From Prevotella sp. UBA2725 (lineage in GTDB: Bacteria; Bacteroidota; Bacteroidia; Bacteroidales; Bacteroidaceae): DNA of 34,921 nucleotides. Numbering within the stretch: the stretch's first letter is position 1; each line of letters starts with the position of its first letter. The notes beneath the pieces are model-generated. The model worked only from the letters and a program-made list of their open reading frames with translations, did no database searches and was not told the DNA's origin. A program made the position numbers and the translations under genes. The stretch lies in the NCBI GenBank assembly GCA_002353825.1, contig DEKJ01000045.1, forward strand, positions 1 to 34,921. Reading direction: 5' to 3'. Of this stretch, positions 16,640 through 23,889 are shown piece after piece.

Positions 16640-16693
16640 TAGGATATTCCATAGCGAGGCCTTTCCACTTCCAGTAAGCGGAAAGGCCTTTTT
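16588..16693 (+). promoter_or_regulatory. Ribosome-mediated transcription attenuator of the leu operon
   Basis: Three alternative pairings can be read. 1:2 hairpin: CATTC-g-ACT (16588-16596) with AGTGAATG (16613-16620), 8 bp with one bulge. Antiterminator 2:3: TGGAAGTG (16609-16616) with CACTTCCA (16666-16673), extended by weaker pairs to 16621 and 16660. Terminator 3:4: AGGCCTTTCC (16657-16666) with GGAAAGGCCT (16680-16689). Segment 2 lies inside codons 21-25 of the leader peptide, downstream of the Ile/Leu codons. A ribosome stalled at codons 10-17 masks segment 1 and frees 2 to pair with 3, allowing read-through. A ribosome that continues covers 2 and lets the terminator form. Confidence 0.8.
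16657..16693 (+). terminator. Intrinsic terminator of the leu attenuator
   Basis: A perfect 10-bp GC-rich stem (16657-16666 with 16680-16689) that can continue through CTT/AAG across one mismatch, followed by a run of five T (16689-16693). It lies about 70 nt before leuA, so it can only be regulatory. Confidence 0.85.
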
Positions 16694-16764
16694 GCTATTT
16701 ATAAGTGAACAATAAACACTCAACGACAAACATTGAACAACAACATTAAACATTTCACAATATC

Positions 16765-18267
16765 ATGAGTGAGAGACTTTATATTTTTGACACAACGCTC
16801 CGTGATGGTGAGCAAGTGCCCGGATGCCAATTGAACACAGTAGAGAAGATTCAAGTTGCCAAGCAGCTTGAACTCTTAGGTGTTGACGTCATTGAGGCCG
16901 GCTTCCCCATCTCCTCGCCCGGCGATTTCAATTCGGTGGTGGAAATCAGTAAGGCTGTTACATGGCCTACAATCTGTGCACTTACACGTGCCGTAGAGAA
17001 GGATATCGACTGCGCAGCCGAAGCCCTGCAATATGCCAAGCACAAGAGAATCCACACCGGTCTGGGAACAAGCGACTATCATATTAAGTATAAGTTCAAC
17101 AGTAACCGTGAAGACATCCTGGAGCGTGCCGTACGCGCCGTAGCGTATGCGAAGAAGTACGTAGAGGACGTAGAGTTCTATGCTGAGGACGCAGGCCGCA
17201 CGGATAACGAGTATCTCGCTCGTGTCATTGAGGCTGTCATCAAAGCTGGTGCCACAGTGGTGAATATCCCCGATACCACTGGTTACTGCTTGCCCAATGA
17301 GTATGGTGCTAAGATCAAGTATCTGAAGGAGCACGTCGATAATATCGACAAGGCAGTTATCTCTACTCACTGCCACAACGATCTTGGCATGGCTACAGCC
17401 AACACACTGGAAGGTGTACTGAACGGCGCCCGCCAGGTGGAGGTGACAATCAACGGCATCGGTGAGCGCGCAGGTAACACTGCCCTTGAGGAGATAGCCA
17501 TGATTCTGAAGTGCCATAAGAACATCGGTATTGACACGAACATCAATACCCGCAAGATCTATCCGATATCTCGCATGGTTTCTTCTTTGATGAACATGCC
17601 TGTTCAGCCCAACAAGGCTATCGTGGGCCGCAACGCCTTCGCTCACTCATCTGGTATCCATCAGGATGGCGTGCTGAAGAATGTGCAGACCTACGAGATT
17701 ATCGATCCGAAGGATATCGGCTTGGAGAACAACGAGATTGTGCTCACCGCACGTTCTGGTCGTGCAGCTCTGAAGTATCGTTTGGAGGTCAATGGCGTTG
17801 ACATCAAAGATCCCGAGCGTCTCGACAAGATTTACGAGGAGTTCCTCAAGCTTGCTGATAAGAAGAAGGAGATTACCGACGACGATGTACTGATGCTCGC
17901 CGGTGCCGACAAGGCTGCTGCTCACTCTGTGAAGCTCGACTACCTCCAGGTTACGGCAGGTAAGGGTATCCGCAACGTAGCAAGCATCGGTCTCGATATT
18001 GCAGGTCAGAAGTTCGAAGAGAGCGCTACAGGCAATGGTCCTGTTGATGCAGCCATCAAAGCACTGAAGCGTATCATCCACAAGTCGATGACACTGAAGG
18101 AGTTCACCATCCAGGCTATCACTCAGGGTTCTGACGATGTCGGTAAGGTTCATATGCAGGTAGAGTACGATGGTCATGTTTACTATGGCTTTGGTGCAAA
18201 CACCGATATCGTGACAGCATCCGTCGAGGCTTACCTTGACTGCATCAACAAGTTCAGAAATAAGTAA
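16765..18267 (+). CDS. leuA: 2-isopropylmalate synthase
   Basis: First committed enzyme of leucine synthesis: condenses acetyl-CoA with 2-oxoisovalerate in the cytoplasm. The 500-residue product has the DRE-TIM barrel with TTLRDGEQVPG (residues 10-20, Arg13/Asp14) and the metal-binding pair His202/His204 in STHCHND, followed by VEVTINGIGERAGN. The linker region carries GRNAFAHSSGIHQDG. From about residue 385 to the end lies the LeuA regulatory domain, which normally gives leucine feedback inhibition. It is the first structural gene after the attenuator, and leuC follows after 58 nt. Confidence 0.95.
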   Translation: MSERLYIFDTTLRDGEQVPGCQLNTVEKIQVAKQLELLGVDVIEAGFPISSPGDFNSVVEISKAVTWPTICALTRAVEKDIDCAAEALQYAKHKRIHTGLGTSDYHIKYKFNSNREDILERAVRAVAYAKKYVEDVEFYAEDAGRTDNEYLARVIEAVIKAGATVVNIPDTTGYCLPNEYGAKIKYLKEHVDNIDKAVISTHCHNDLGMATANTLEGVLNGARQVEVTINGIGERAGNTALEEIAMILKCHKNIGIDTNINTRKIYPISRMVSSLMNMPVQPNKAIVGRNAFAHSSGIHQDGVLKNVQTYEIIDPKDIGLENNEIVLTARSGRAALKYRLEVNGVDIKDPERLDKIYEEFLKLADKKKEITDDDVLMLAGADKAAAHSVKLDYLQVTAGKGIRNVASIGLDIAGQKFEESATGNGPVDAAIKALKRIIHKSMTLKEFTIQAITQGSDDVGKVHMQVEYDGHVYYGFGANTDIVTASVEAYLDCINKFRNK

Positions 18268-18325
18268 GAATAATCTTCAAAAAAATCATTCAGGGATAAT
18301 CATTCCAGAATAATCATAAAACGTT
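18268..18325 (+). other. leuA-leuC gap with repeated AATAATC motifs
   Basis: The gap contains GAATAATCTTC plus seven A and a T (18268-18286), nearly identical (one extra C) to the sequence at 16422-16439 just upstream of the leu promoter, and two further ATAATCAT copies. No promoter box is evident. It may be a duplicated intergenic segment or a protein site; much of it is low-complexity. Confidence 0.3.
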
Positions 18326-19717
18326 ATGAATACACTATTTGATAAGATTTGGGACAGTCACGTTGTACAGATTGTCAAGGACGGTCCCACACAACTTTAC
18401 ATCGACCGTCTCTATGGCCACGAGGTGACTACACCTCAGGCTTTCGATGGTCTGCGTCAGCGCGGATTGAAAGTGTTCCGCCCGAAGCAGAATTTCTTCA
18501 TGCCGGACCATAATATTCAGACCCACGATCAAGACAAGCCTATCGCTGATCCTGTAGGACGCAAACAGGTTGATACTCTCGACAAGAACTGTGAGGAGTT
18601 CGGCCTCACTGAGTTTAAGATGAACACAGAGGATAATGGTATCATCCATGTCATCGGCCCTGAGAAAGGTCTGTCTCTTCCTGGGATGACAATTGTCTGC
18701 GGTGACAGTCACACATCTACTCATGGAGCTGTGGGTGCCGTTGCTTTCGGTATCGGTACTTCTGAGGTAGAGATGGTACTTGCCTCCCAGTGTATCCTTC
18801 AGCAGAAGCCGAAGTCGATGCGTATCAATGTCAATGGCAAGCTCAAGCCCGGAGTAACAGCAAAGGATGTGGCACTCTATCTGATGAGCCAGCTCACAAC
18901 ATCCGGAGCTACAGGTTACTTTGTAGAGTATGCTGGTGATGTGGTTCGCGATATGTCTATGGACGGTCGTCTGACTCTCTGCAACCTCTCTATCGAGATG
19001 GGTGCACGTGGGGGTTTCGTGGCTCCTGATGAGACAACATTCGAGTATCTGAAAGGCCGTGAGTATGCTCCTAAGGGTGCCGACTGGGATAAGGCTGTGG
19101 CATATTGGAAGACACTGAAGAGCGGTGATGACGCTGTCTTCGACAAGGAACTGACCTTCAACGCTGAGGACATTGAGCCTCGCATTACTTACGGAACCAA
19201 TCCTGGCATGGGCATCGGCATCAATGGTACCATTCCTACGCTCGACGAGATTCCTGAGGCAGAGCGCGCAGGATTTGAGAAGAGCCTGAAATACATGGGC
19301 TTCACCCCGGGCGAGAAGCTTCTCGGTCATCCTATCGACTACGTGTTCCTCGGTGCTTGCACCAATGGCCGTATCGAGGACTTCCGTGCATTCGCCAATA
19401 TCGTAAAGGGTCATCATAAGGCGGACAACGTCGTAGCATGGCTTGTTCCCGGCTCACATCTCGTTGCCAAGCAGATTAAGGAAGAAGGCCTTGACAAAGT
19501 GCTGAATGAGGCTGGATTCGCTATCCGTCAGCCGGGTTGCTCTGCTTGTCTTGCCATGAACGATGACAAGGTGCCCGCAGGTAAATATAGCGTCTCAACG
19601 AGTAACCGTAACTTCGAAGGCCGTCAAGGTCCAGGCAGCCGTACTATTCTTGCAAGCCCGCTCGTGGCTGCAGCCGCTGCTATAACAGGTAAAATAACCG
19701 ATCCAAGAACTCTTTAA
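18326..19717 (+). CDS. leuC: 3-isopropylmalate dehydratase, large subunit
   Basis: Large, iron-sulfur subunit of isopropylmalate isomerase (aconitase superfamily). It works with LeuD to convert 2- to 3-isopropylmalate, and citramalate to beta-methylmalate when fed by the citramalate branch. The 463 residues contain the three [4Fe-4S] cysteines, Cys345 (FLGACTNGR), Cys405 and Cys408 (PGCSAC), and the conserved VCGDSHTSTHGAVGAVAFGIGTS block in slightly longer form. Length and start are typical (MNTLFDKIWDSHVV). leuD begins 2 nt after the stop codon, so the two subunits are translationally coupled. Confidence 0.97.
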   Translation: MNTLFDKIWDSHVVQIVKDGPTQLYIDRLYGHEVTTPQAFDGLRQRGLKVFRPKQNFFMPDHNIQTHDQDKPIADPVGRKQVDTLDKNCEEFGLTEFKMNTEDNGIIHVIGPEKGLSLPGMTIVCGDSHTSTHGAVGAVAFGIGTSEVEMVLASQCILQQKPKSMRINVNGKLKPGVTAKDVALYLMSQLTTSGATGYFVEYAGDVVRDMSMDGRLTLCNLSIEMGARGGFVAPDETTFEYLKGREYAPKGADWDKAVAYWKTLKSGDDAVFDKELTFNAEDIEPRITYGTNPGMGIGINGTIPTLDEIPEAERAGFEKSLKYMGFTPGEKLLGHPIDYVFLGACTNGRIEDFRAFANIVKGHHKADNVVAWLVPGSHLVAKQIKEEGLDKVLNEAGFAIRQPGCSACLAMNDDKVPAGKYSVSTSNRNFEGRQGPGSRTILASPLVAAAAAITGKITDPRTL

Positions 19718-19719
19718 TC

Positions 19720-20319
19720 ATGAAGCAGAAATTTAATATCATAACATCCACCTGTGTCCCTCTTCCTTTGGAGAATGTTGACACCGACCAGATTATCCCC
19801 GCCCGTTATCTGAAACTGACACAGAAAGACGGCTTCGGTCCTTATCTCTTCCACGACTGGCGCTTCAATGCAGACGGTTCAGAGAAGAAAGACTTTGTGC
19901 TCAACAATCCCGACTTCAAGGATGCGGTCATCCTCGTGGCTGGTAAGAACTTCGGTTCCGGATCATCCCGTGAGCATGCAGCCTGGGCCATTGCAGGCTA
20001 TGGCTTCCGTGTGGTCATCAGCTCTTTCTTCGCTGATATCCACAAGAACAATGAGCTTAATAACTTCGTGCTCCCTGTCGTCGTATCAGAGTCTTTCCTG
20101 AAAGAGCTCTTCGACAGCATTAACAAAGACCACAAGACGCAGGTGCGTGTTGATCTGCCTAACCAGACTGTCACGAATCTTGCGACTGGTCACAGTGAGC
20201 ATTTCGAGATAAATGGTTATAAGAAACATTGTCTGGAGAATGGTCTGGACGATGTCGACTTCCTTGTGCAGAACCGTGATAAGGTTGAAGCCTGGGAAAA
20301 AGCACATAAAAGAGCATGA
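19720..20319 (+). CDS. leuD: 3-isopropylmalate dehydratase, small subunit
   Basis: Swivel-domain partner of LeuC. The 199-residue product has the family landmarks VDTDQIIPARYL near the N-terminus and AGKNFGSGSSREHAAWA, which forms the substrate-recognition loop, followed by SFFADIHKNN. It starts 2 nt after leuC, and its TGA overlaps the ATG of the next gene (ATGA at 20316-20319), so translation of the four genes is tightly coupled. Confidence 0.96.
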   Translation: MKQKFNIITSTCVPLPLENVDTDQIIPARYLKLTQKDGFGPYLFHDWRFNADGSEKKDFVLNNPDFKDAVILVAGKNFGSGSSREHAAWAIAGYGFRVVISSFFADIHKNNELNNFVLPVVVSESFLKELFDSINKDHKTQVRVDLPNQTVTNLATGHSEHFEINGYKKHCLENGLDDVDFLVQNRDKVEAWEKAHKRA

Positions 20320-21869
20320 CAGAAAAAGTTCGTGAAGTAGAGATCATGGACTGCACCCTGCGCGACGGTGAGCAGACCAACGGCGTGAGTTTCCTTCCTC
20401 ATGAGAAACTCATGATAGCCCGTTATCTGCTCTCCGAGGTCGGTGTCGACCGCGTAGAGGTAGCCTCGGCACGTGTGTCTGAAGGTGAGAAAGATGCAGT
20501 CAGAATGATATGCAACTATGCACGCCAGCACGATATGCTCAATAGGGTAGAGGTACTGGGCTTCGTTGACGGCACTAAATCGGTAGACTGGATCACAGAA
20601 TGTGGCTGCAAGACCATCAACCTTCTTGCTAAAGGTTCGCTTCGCCACTGTCAGTATCAACTGAAGAAGACGCCCGAACAGCATATCGCTGATATCAAAG
20701 AGGTGATCGCGTATGCTCATTCTAAAGGCATGGATGTGAACCTCTATCTCGAGGATTGGTCACAAGGCATGCGTGACAGTCGCGACTATGTGTGGAACAT
20801 GATGGACTCTTTGAAAGACGAGGGTATCCTGAGATATCTGTTACCGGATACCCTCGGTATCCTCAATCCCCTCAACTCCTACGAGTACATGAAAGCCATG
20901 ACCGACCGCTATCCGGGAGCAAAGTTCGAGTTCCACGCCCATAACGATTATGACATGGCAGTAGGCAACTCTCTAATGGCTGTTGAAGCCGGTTGTTCAG
21001 GATTGCATGTCACTGTCAATGGATTGGGTGAGCGCTGCGGCAACGCACCGCTGAGCAGTATCCATGTGATGCTGAAAGATCAGATGCATGTCAAGGAGCA
21101 TATCGATGAGTCGACCCTGATGGAGATCAGTAACATCGTAGCAGGATACAGTGGCATCGGTTATTCACCAAACACACCTGTCATAGGAGAGAATGTCTTC
21201 ACCCAGGTTGCAGGTGTCCATGCAGATGGCGACAATAAAGCTCATCTTTATAGTAACGCCTTGGTTCCGGAGCGCTTCGGCAGACACCGTGAGTTTGCAC
21301 TCGGTAAGAACTCGGGAAAGGCAAACATCATCCGCAACCTTGAGGATTTAGGCCTGGAACTCACCAAAGAGCAGACAAAAGCCGTCACGCAGCGTATCAC
21401 AGAACTTGGTGACCGCAAGCAACTCGTCACCCAAGACGACCTGCCTTACATCGTCAGCGATGTGCTTAAGCACTCATCACCCGAGCAGAAGGTAAAGCTC
21501 GTTAGTTACATGGTATCAACGAGTTATGGTTTGAAGCCTATAGCAAGTCTTAAGGTGAGTATCAATGGGAAGGAATATGAGGCTGATTCTACCGGTGACG
21601 GTCAGTATGATGCTTTCGTGAAAGCGCTTCGTAAGATCTATAAGGAGAAGCTCAACCGCACCTTCCCACTCTTGCAGAACTATGCTGTTACGATTCCCCC
21701 CGGTGGACGTACCGATGCCCTTGTTCAGACGGTCATCACTTGGAACGATGGTGAGAAGCAATGGAGAACACGTGGCCTCGACGCAGACCAGACGGAAGCT
21801 GCTATCCAGGCTACCATCAAGATGCTCAACATGGTTGAGGAAGAGTCTAACGCTTCGCTAAAGCATTAA
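20316..21869 (+). CDS. cimA: (R)-citramalate synthase
   Basis: DRE-TIM acyltransferase that most likely condenses acetyl-CoA with pyruvate to citramalate, opening the threonine-independent route to 2-oxobutyrate and isoleucine. The 517-residue product keeps the barrel motifs (TLRDGEQTNGVSF with Arg16/Asp17; EFHAHNDYDMAVGN; TVNGLGERCGNAPL) and a C-terminal regulatory domain (from about 400; STGDGQYDAFVKAL, RIPPGG-like IPPGGRTDAL). Compared from memory with Leptospira interrogans citramalate synthase, it aligns without gaps at the N-terminus and keeps the pyruvate-pocket residues Leu81, Leu104 and Tyr144 at identical positions. It shares the operon with leuCD and leuB, which can carry out the later steps. 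The main alternative is a second isopropylmalate synthase. Confidence 0.8.
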   Translation: MTEKVREVEIMDCTLRDGEQTNGVSFLPHEKLMIARYLLSEVGVDRVEVASARVSEGEKDAVRMICNYARQHDMLNRVEVLGFVDGTKSVDWITECGCKTINLLAKGSLRHCQYQLKKTPEQHIADIKEVIAYAHSKGMDVNLYLEDWSQGMRDSRDYVWNMMDSLKDEGILRYLLPDTLGILNPLNSYEYMKAMTDRYPGAKFEFHAHNDYDMAVGNSLMAVEAGCSGLHVTVNGLGERCGNAPLSSIHVMLKDQMHVKEHIDESTLMEISNIVAGYSGIGYSPNTPVIGENVFTQVAGVHADGDNKAHLYSNALVPERFGRHREFALGKNSGKANIIRNLEDLGLELTKEQTKAVTQRITELGDRKQLVTQDDLPYIVSDVLKHSSPEQKVKLVSYMVSTSYGLKPIASLKVSINGKEYEADSTGDGQYDAFVKALRKIYKEKLNRTFPLLQNYAVTIPPGGRTDALVQTVITWNDGEKQWRTRGLDADQTEAAIQATIKMLNMVEEESNASLKH

Positions 21870-21879
21870 ATGACATTGC

Positions 21880-21900
21880 GGGCGGCCACAAGGGCCGCCC
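21880..21900. repeat. REP-like hairpin inside the leu operon
   Basis: GGGCGGCC (21880-21887), loop ACAAG, GGCCGCCC (21893-21900), a perfect 8-bp GC-rich stem without a T-run. It resembles the dispersed extragenic palindromes of many genomes and sits in the only sizeable gap (69 nt) between cimA and leuB. It could protect the upstream mRNA from 3' decay or weaken read-through. Confidence 0.5.
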
Positions 21901-21938
21901 CTGCATAACAACATAAAAACGATTAACAATACATAATT

Positions 21939-23000
21939 ATGAATCTGAAAATTGCTGTACTGCCGGGCGATGGTATTGGTCCGGAGATCATGCCTGAGGC
22001 TATCAACGTACTGAATGTGATCGCAAAGAAGTTCGGTCATACCTTCACTTACAAGGAGGCTATCTGCGGTGCCCATGCCATTGATGCTTGTGGCGACCCA
22101 TTCCCCGATGATACGTTCAAGACCTGCATGGATGCTGACGCCGTGCTCTTCGCAGCTGTAGGCGATCCTCGTTTCGACAACAATCCCACACTGAAGGTAC
22201 GTCCTGAGACCGGTCTGCTCGCTATGCGTAAGAAGCTGGGCCTCTTCGCCAACGTTCGCCCTGTAGCTACCTTCGACTGCCTCCTCCACAAGAGCCCGCT
22301 GAAGGAAGAGCTCATCAAGGGTGCTGACTTCGTTGTCATCCGTGAGCTAACAGGTGGTATGTATTTCGGTGAGAAATACCAGGACAATGAGAAGGCTTAC
22401 GATACAGATATCTATTATCGTCCTGAGATCGAGCGCATTCTGAAAGTAGCCTTCGACTTCGCTATGCGTCGTAACAAGCACCTTACTGTTGTCGATAAAG
22501 CTAATGTCCTTGCAAGCTCTCGCCTGTGGAGACAGATCGCTAAGGAGATGGAGCCGAAATATCCGGAGGTAACAGTAGACTATATGTTCATCGACAATGC
22601 TTCGATGCGCGTACTCACAGAGCCTCGCTACTTCGATGTCATCGTTACGGAGAATACCTTCGGAGATATCCTTACCGATGAGACCTCAGCCATCACCGGT
22701 TCTATGGGTCTGCAGCCATCTGCATCACTCGGTGAGCACACACCGCTCTTCGAGCCTGTTCACGGTTCATGGCCTCAGGCAGCCGGCAAGAACATCGCCA
22801 ACCCGCTTGCAGAGATTCTCTCCGCAGCCATGCTCCTGGAGCACTTCGGACTGAAGGAAGAAGGTGCTGCTATCCGCAAAGCATGCGATGCAAGCCTTGA
22901 GAACAATGTCCGCACGCCTGAGATCCAGGTGGAAGGTGGCAAGCACTACGGCACCAAAGAGGTGGGCGAGTGGATTGCCAAGTATATTGACGAGCACTAA
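21939..23000 (+). CDS. leuB: 3-isopropylmalate dehydrogenase
   Basis: NAD-dependent oxidative decarboxylase giving 2-oxoisocaproate, the last specific step of leucine synthesis; it can also process beta-methylmalate on the citramalate route. The 353-residue product begins with KIAVLPGDGIGPEIMPEA, carries the substrate-binding RPETGLLAMRKKLGLFANVR segment, and has the family signature NTFGDILTDETSAITGSMG with the metal-binding Asp residues. The C-terminal EPVHGSWPQAAGKNIANP is typical of the NAD-binding region. It is the last gene of the operon and ends 24 nt from the convergent sigma-factor gene. Confidence 0.96.
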   Translation: MNLKIAVLPGDGIGPEIMPEAINVLNVIAKKFGHTFTYKEAICGAHAIDACGDPFPDDTFKTCMDADAVLFAAVGDPRFDNNPTLKVRPETGLLAMRKKLGLFANVRPVATFDCLLHKSPLKEELIKGADFVVIRELTGGMYFGEKYQDNEKAYDTDIYYRPEIERILKVAFDFAMRRNKHLTVVDKANVLASSRLWRQIAKEMEPKYPEVTVDYMFIDNASMRVLTEPRYFDVIVTENTFGDILTDETSAITGSMGLQPSASLGEHTPLFEPVHGSWPQAAGKNIANPLAEILSAAMLLEHFGLKEEGAAIRKACDASLENNVRTPEIQVEGGKHYGTKEVGEWIAKYIDEH

Positions 23001-23024
23001 TCCCTCCGAAATTAATCGGAAATA

Positions 23025-23633
23025 TTAGTATAAATCCAAGTTTATGCCGTGTTCACGTGCCATTCTGCGCATGTTGAGCACAGCATATCTCATTCTGCCC
23101 AATGAGGTGTTGATACTCACATTTGTCGTAGCAGCTATCTCCTTAAAGGACATCTGCTGGAAGAAGCGCATATAGACAACCTCACGCTGAGAAGCAGGAA
23201 GCTTGTTCATCATCTTCTTCACATCTTTCAGTACCTGGCTATTGACAAACTCTATCTCCTTGTTCGTCTCCTGCACACTGTCAACCTTCAGATTAGACAG
23301 ATCGTTGTCTTCCGTAGGCTCAACAATCTTACTACTTCGCTCATTGCGATACTCATCCATAATGACATTATGCGCAATGCGCATACACCAAGCCAAGAAC
23401 TTGCCGGAAGGAGAATACATGCCATCCTGCAATTTCGTTATGATCTTAATGAATGTGTCCTGAAAAAAGTCGTTTGCCTTTTCCTCATCGCGGACTATAT
23501 AAAAGATATATGTGAAGAGTTTCGACTGGTTATGCTTCAGCAACAGTTCAAACGCTTCGTTATCCCCATTCATATAGCGCACCGCCAACTCCTCATCAGT
23601 CAAAGCTGTAAGGGTCTCCATTGAATCCTTCAT
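23025..23633 (-). CDS. ECF-type RNA polymerase sigma factor
   Basis: Alternative sigma factor of the sigma-70 superfamily, 202 residues. Region 2 lies at about residues 20-95 (FTYIFYIVRDEEKANDFFQD and the -10-binding AWCMRIAHNVIMDEYRNER). An acidic linker follows, then region 4 at about 140-190 with PASQREVVYMRFFQQMSFKEI and the recognition helix NVSINTSLGRMRYA. No anti-sigma factor gene is adjacent, which in Bacteroidetes often points to a general or stand-alone ECF factor rather than a FecI/FecR iron or glycan system. The start is at 23633, with a second in-frame ATG at 23621. It has its own strong promoter and converges on leuB. Confidence 0.92.
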   Translation of the reverse strand: MKDSMETLTALTDEELAVRYMNGDNEAFELLLKHNQSKLFTYIFYIVRDEEKANDFFQDTFIKIITKLQDGMYSPSGKFLAWCMRIAHNVIMDEYRNERSSKIVEPTEDNDLSNLKVDSVQETNKEIEFVNSQVLKDVKKMMNKLPASQREVVYMRFFQQMSFKEIAATTNVSINTSLGRMRYAVLNMRRMAREHGINLDLY

Positions 23634-23712
23634 CGATTTCTTATTTTTTAATGAAGTAAAAGTCTTTCGATAGGCAAACGTAATTATTGTTGTTATTTCT
23701 TGTTTTCTGCTG

Positions 23713-23744
23713 CAAAAATAAAGGTTTTTACTCTACTTACCAAA
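23713..23744 (-). promoter_or_regulatory. Promoter of the sigma-factor gene
   Basis: On the minus strand this reads TTTG (23744-23741), 20 nt, TATTTTTG (23720-23713), a full consensus match about 80 nt upstream of the start codon. Confidence 0.7.
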
Positions 23745-23808
23745 TTTTTAACACTAAAAATACAATAAACTTTGCATCGAAACTTCGCCATATATCAATT
23801 ATTATGCG

Positions 23809-23816
23809 TATTTTTG
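23809..23816 (+). promoter_or_regulatory. -7 element of the nucleoside permease operon
   Basis: TATTTTTG matches TAnnTTTG; TTCG at 23784-23787 could serve as a weak -33 at 21 nt. The leader would be about 65 nt. Confidence 0.45.
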
Positions 23817-23889
23817 CATGTCGTTAGCAAACAACGGCAATGCGAACAATAGATAGAACAACAAGAAATTAATTGAAACTGGTACTTTT

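Noticed and set aside
18335..19417. A 360-codon open frame antisense to leuC
   Set aside because: leuC is unmistakable on the other strand; the antisense frame is long only because of the codon bias of leuC.
23025..23633. FecI-type sigma factor paired with the SusCD system
   Set aside because: No FecR-like anti-sigma gene is adjacent, and the SusC-like protein shows no separate N-terminal signalling domain beyond the regulatory-like domain.
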